Below, one piece after another: positions 44,760-45,694 of a DNA stretch of 45,694 nt. This DNA comes from an uncultured Sulfuricurvum sp. (GTDB lineage Bacteria; Campylobacterota; Campylobacteria; Campylobacterales; Sulfurimonadaceae). The position numbers were made by a program, and so were the translations under genes. The DNA is taken from assembly GCF_937936435.1 (NCBI RefSeq), contig NZ_CALDDG010000034.1:1-45694 (forward strand), in the 5' to 3' direction. The notes under the pieces are model-generated. The model saw nothing but the letters and a program-made list of their open reading frames with translations, had not been told where the DNA came from and searched no databases. Every line of letters begins with the position of its first letter. Positions within the stretch are counted from its first letter, which is position 1.

Positions 44760-44787
44760 GTACTTTTCTTTTTAGTAAGAAAAGTAC
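44760..44787. repeat. Perfect palindrome upstream of bcp
   Basis: GTACTTTTCTT and its exact reverse complement AAGAAAAGTAC are separated by 6 bases. It is too AT-rich and lacks a T-run on the minus side for an ordinary terminator of the aldehyde dehydrogenase gene. It may be a regulator site for bcp or a dispersed palindromic repeat. Confidence 0.6.
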
Positions 44788-44875
44788 CAAAAGAACATAC
44801 CATGATCCAAGAATGCTACGTTCCTCTCGGCACTACTGCCTTCGAAACGGCTCTTTGTGTTGGGTCATGGACATT

Positions 44876-45652
44876 TTATAGAATGACTATGGACTTGATT
44901 TCCGTCATCTCTTCGATAGCAAACCGGGGACCTTCGCGCCCGACACCGCTGAACTTGACACCGCCGTAAGGCTGAATGTCAAAACGCAACGTCGGCATAT
45001 CGTTGATTACGACTCCGCCGCAGTCGAGTTCATCGATCGCTTTGGTCGTATGAGCAAGATTGTTGGTAAAAACCGAAAACTGCAACCCATACGGCGAATT
45101 ATTCATCCGCTCTATTGCATCATCGATTCCATCGACCCGGACCAGACTCACAATCGGGGCAAACACCTCTTCGCAAACGATTTTCATCGACTCGGTGACA
45201 TCGGCCATGACACACGGATAAAAAATGCGTCCGTCCCGCCGCGGCGGGGTCAAAGCTCTTGCCCCTTCGTTTATAGCACTCTCTACCCAGTTCATGGCGC
45301 GTTCAGCCGCCTCGTCATTGATAAGCGGTCCCAAGAAAGTCGCCTCCTCGTACGGAGAACCGACGACGAGTTTGGAGGTGGCTTCTCCCATTTTACGGGC
45401 AAATTCATCGTATACCGCAGCATCGACATAAATACGTTGCAAGGAGATACATACCTGTCCCGAGTTTACAAACGCACCGACAGCACACCGCGATGCGGCA
45501 TACTCCAGATCGGCACTCGCATCGATAAAGGTGGCCGCATTTCCGCCGAGTTCCAAACTTACTTTCTTGATTCCGGCGCTGCGGGTTATGATATTCCCGA
45601 CCCCTACCGATCCGGTAAAACTGACTACTCGGGGGATATCACTGCCGACCAA
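44876..45652 (-). CDS. Aldehyde dehydrogenase, C-terminal part (5' end cut by contig end)
   Basis: The C-terminal 259 codons of an NAD(P)-dependent aldehyde dehydrogenase. VVSFTGSVGVG is the cofactor-binding region that normally lies near residue 230, SLELGGNAATFIDASADLE contains the catalytic Glu, FVNSGQVCISLQRIYV has the nucleophilic Cys, and CEEVFAPIVSL and GGVKFSGVGREGPRFAIEEM are late family motifs. A TTG at 45652 is not a start; the gene continues into sequence that is lost where adapter begins. It belongs to the broad lactaldehyde/succinate-semialdehyde group, substrate unclear. Confidence 0.9.
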   Translation of the reverse strand: MVGSDIPRVVSFTGSVGVGNIITRSAGIKKVSLELGGNAATFIDASADLEYAASRCAVGAFVNSGQVCISLQRIYVDAAVYDEFARKMGEATSKLVVGSPYEEATFLGPLINDEAAERAMNWVESAINEGARALTPPRRDGRIFYPCVMADVTESMKIVCEEVFAPIVSLVRVDGIDDAIERMNNSPYGLQFSVFTNNLAHTTKAIDELDCGGVVINDMPTLRFDIQPYGGVKFSGVGREGPRFAIEEMTEIKSIVIL

Positions 45653-45694
45653 AGATCGGAAGAGCGTCGTGTAGGGAAAGAGTGTAGATCTCGG
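45653..45694. other. Illumina adapter left at the contig end
   Basis: The last 42 bases, beginning AGATCGGAAGAGCGTCGTGT and ending in AGTGTAGATCTCGG, agree at every position with the reverse complement of the Illumina universal adapter. They are an assembly artefact, and genomic sequence ends at 45652. Confidence 0.97.

Noticed and set aside
44760..44787. Terminator of the aldehyde dehydrogenase gene
   Set aside because: Stem is almost all A/T and has no following T-run in the transcribed direction; kept as a palindrome of unknown role.
1..45652. CRISPR arrays, prophage, insertion sequences, tRNA or rRNA genes
   Set aside because: No regularly spaced repeats, transposase-like or phage-like proteins, or tRNA/rRNA-like sequences were noticed on either strand; a dedicated tRNA scan was not possible.

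Overview
The window looks like a draft contig from a motile, respiring member of the Campylobacterota, closest in character to the Sulfuricurvum/Sulfurimonas group. I base this on three things: the pflA-linked complex I operon with NuoE/NuoF replaced by other proteins, the block argS-tatA-gmk-acidic protein-fliR-ABC-tsf-rpsB known from Campylobacter and Helicobacter, and the moderate GC content. Taxonomy is inference from gene order and protein appearance; no search was run. The last 42 bases are Illumina adapter, not genome.

Region 1 (1-19.9 kb, all minus strand) is a tightly packed operon for a 14-gene-like respiratory complex I, nuoA-B-C-D-(small NuoE-like)-(FAD/Fe-S oxidoreductase)-nuoG-nuoG2-H-I-J-K-L-M-N, followed by the flagellar-motor gene pflA, which runs off the left end. 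There is no ordinary NuoE or NuoF. In their place are a 74-residue protein and a 678-residue protein that joins a NuoF-like N3 iron-sulfur domain (third cysteine replaced by glycine) to a GltD/NfnB-like FAD and NADPH-type module. NuoG is present as two tandem, divergent copies. The electron donor of this enzyme is therefore probably not simply NADH.

Region 2 (19.9-29.2 kb, minus) holds a cytoplasmic TlpD-like chemoreceptor with a zinc-binding CZB domain, an AAA ATPase, a fatty-acid pair (acyl-CoA ligase and FadL-type outer-membrane channel), endonuclease IV, an aminotransferase, a small lipoprotein and an aldo/keto reductase, several of them overlapping.

Region 3 (29.2-34.5 kb) has a small cysteine-containing protein with a clear promoter, a Y-family DNA polymerase with an unusual insertion, a stand-alone DUF234 nuclease-like protein, a J-domain protein, N-carbamoylputrescine amidase and a 248-residue FlaC-like mini-flagellin.

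Region 4 (34.5-42.5 kb, mostly minus) is the conserved block rpsB-tsf, then a LolD-like ABC ATPase, fliR, a receiver-domain acidic protein, gmk, tatA and argS. One plus-strand gene in it encodes a secreted PLD-like protein without its HKD catalytic residues, at the place where Helicobacter has nucT.

Region 5 (42.5 kb to end) has a porin-like outer-membrane protein with an N-terminal coiled coil, a Bcp peroxiredoxin preceded by a perfect palindrome, and the C-terminal part of an aldehyde dehydrogenase cut by the contig end and adapter. I saw no rRNA, tRNA, CRISPR, insertion sequence or prophage genes.
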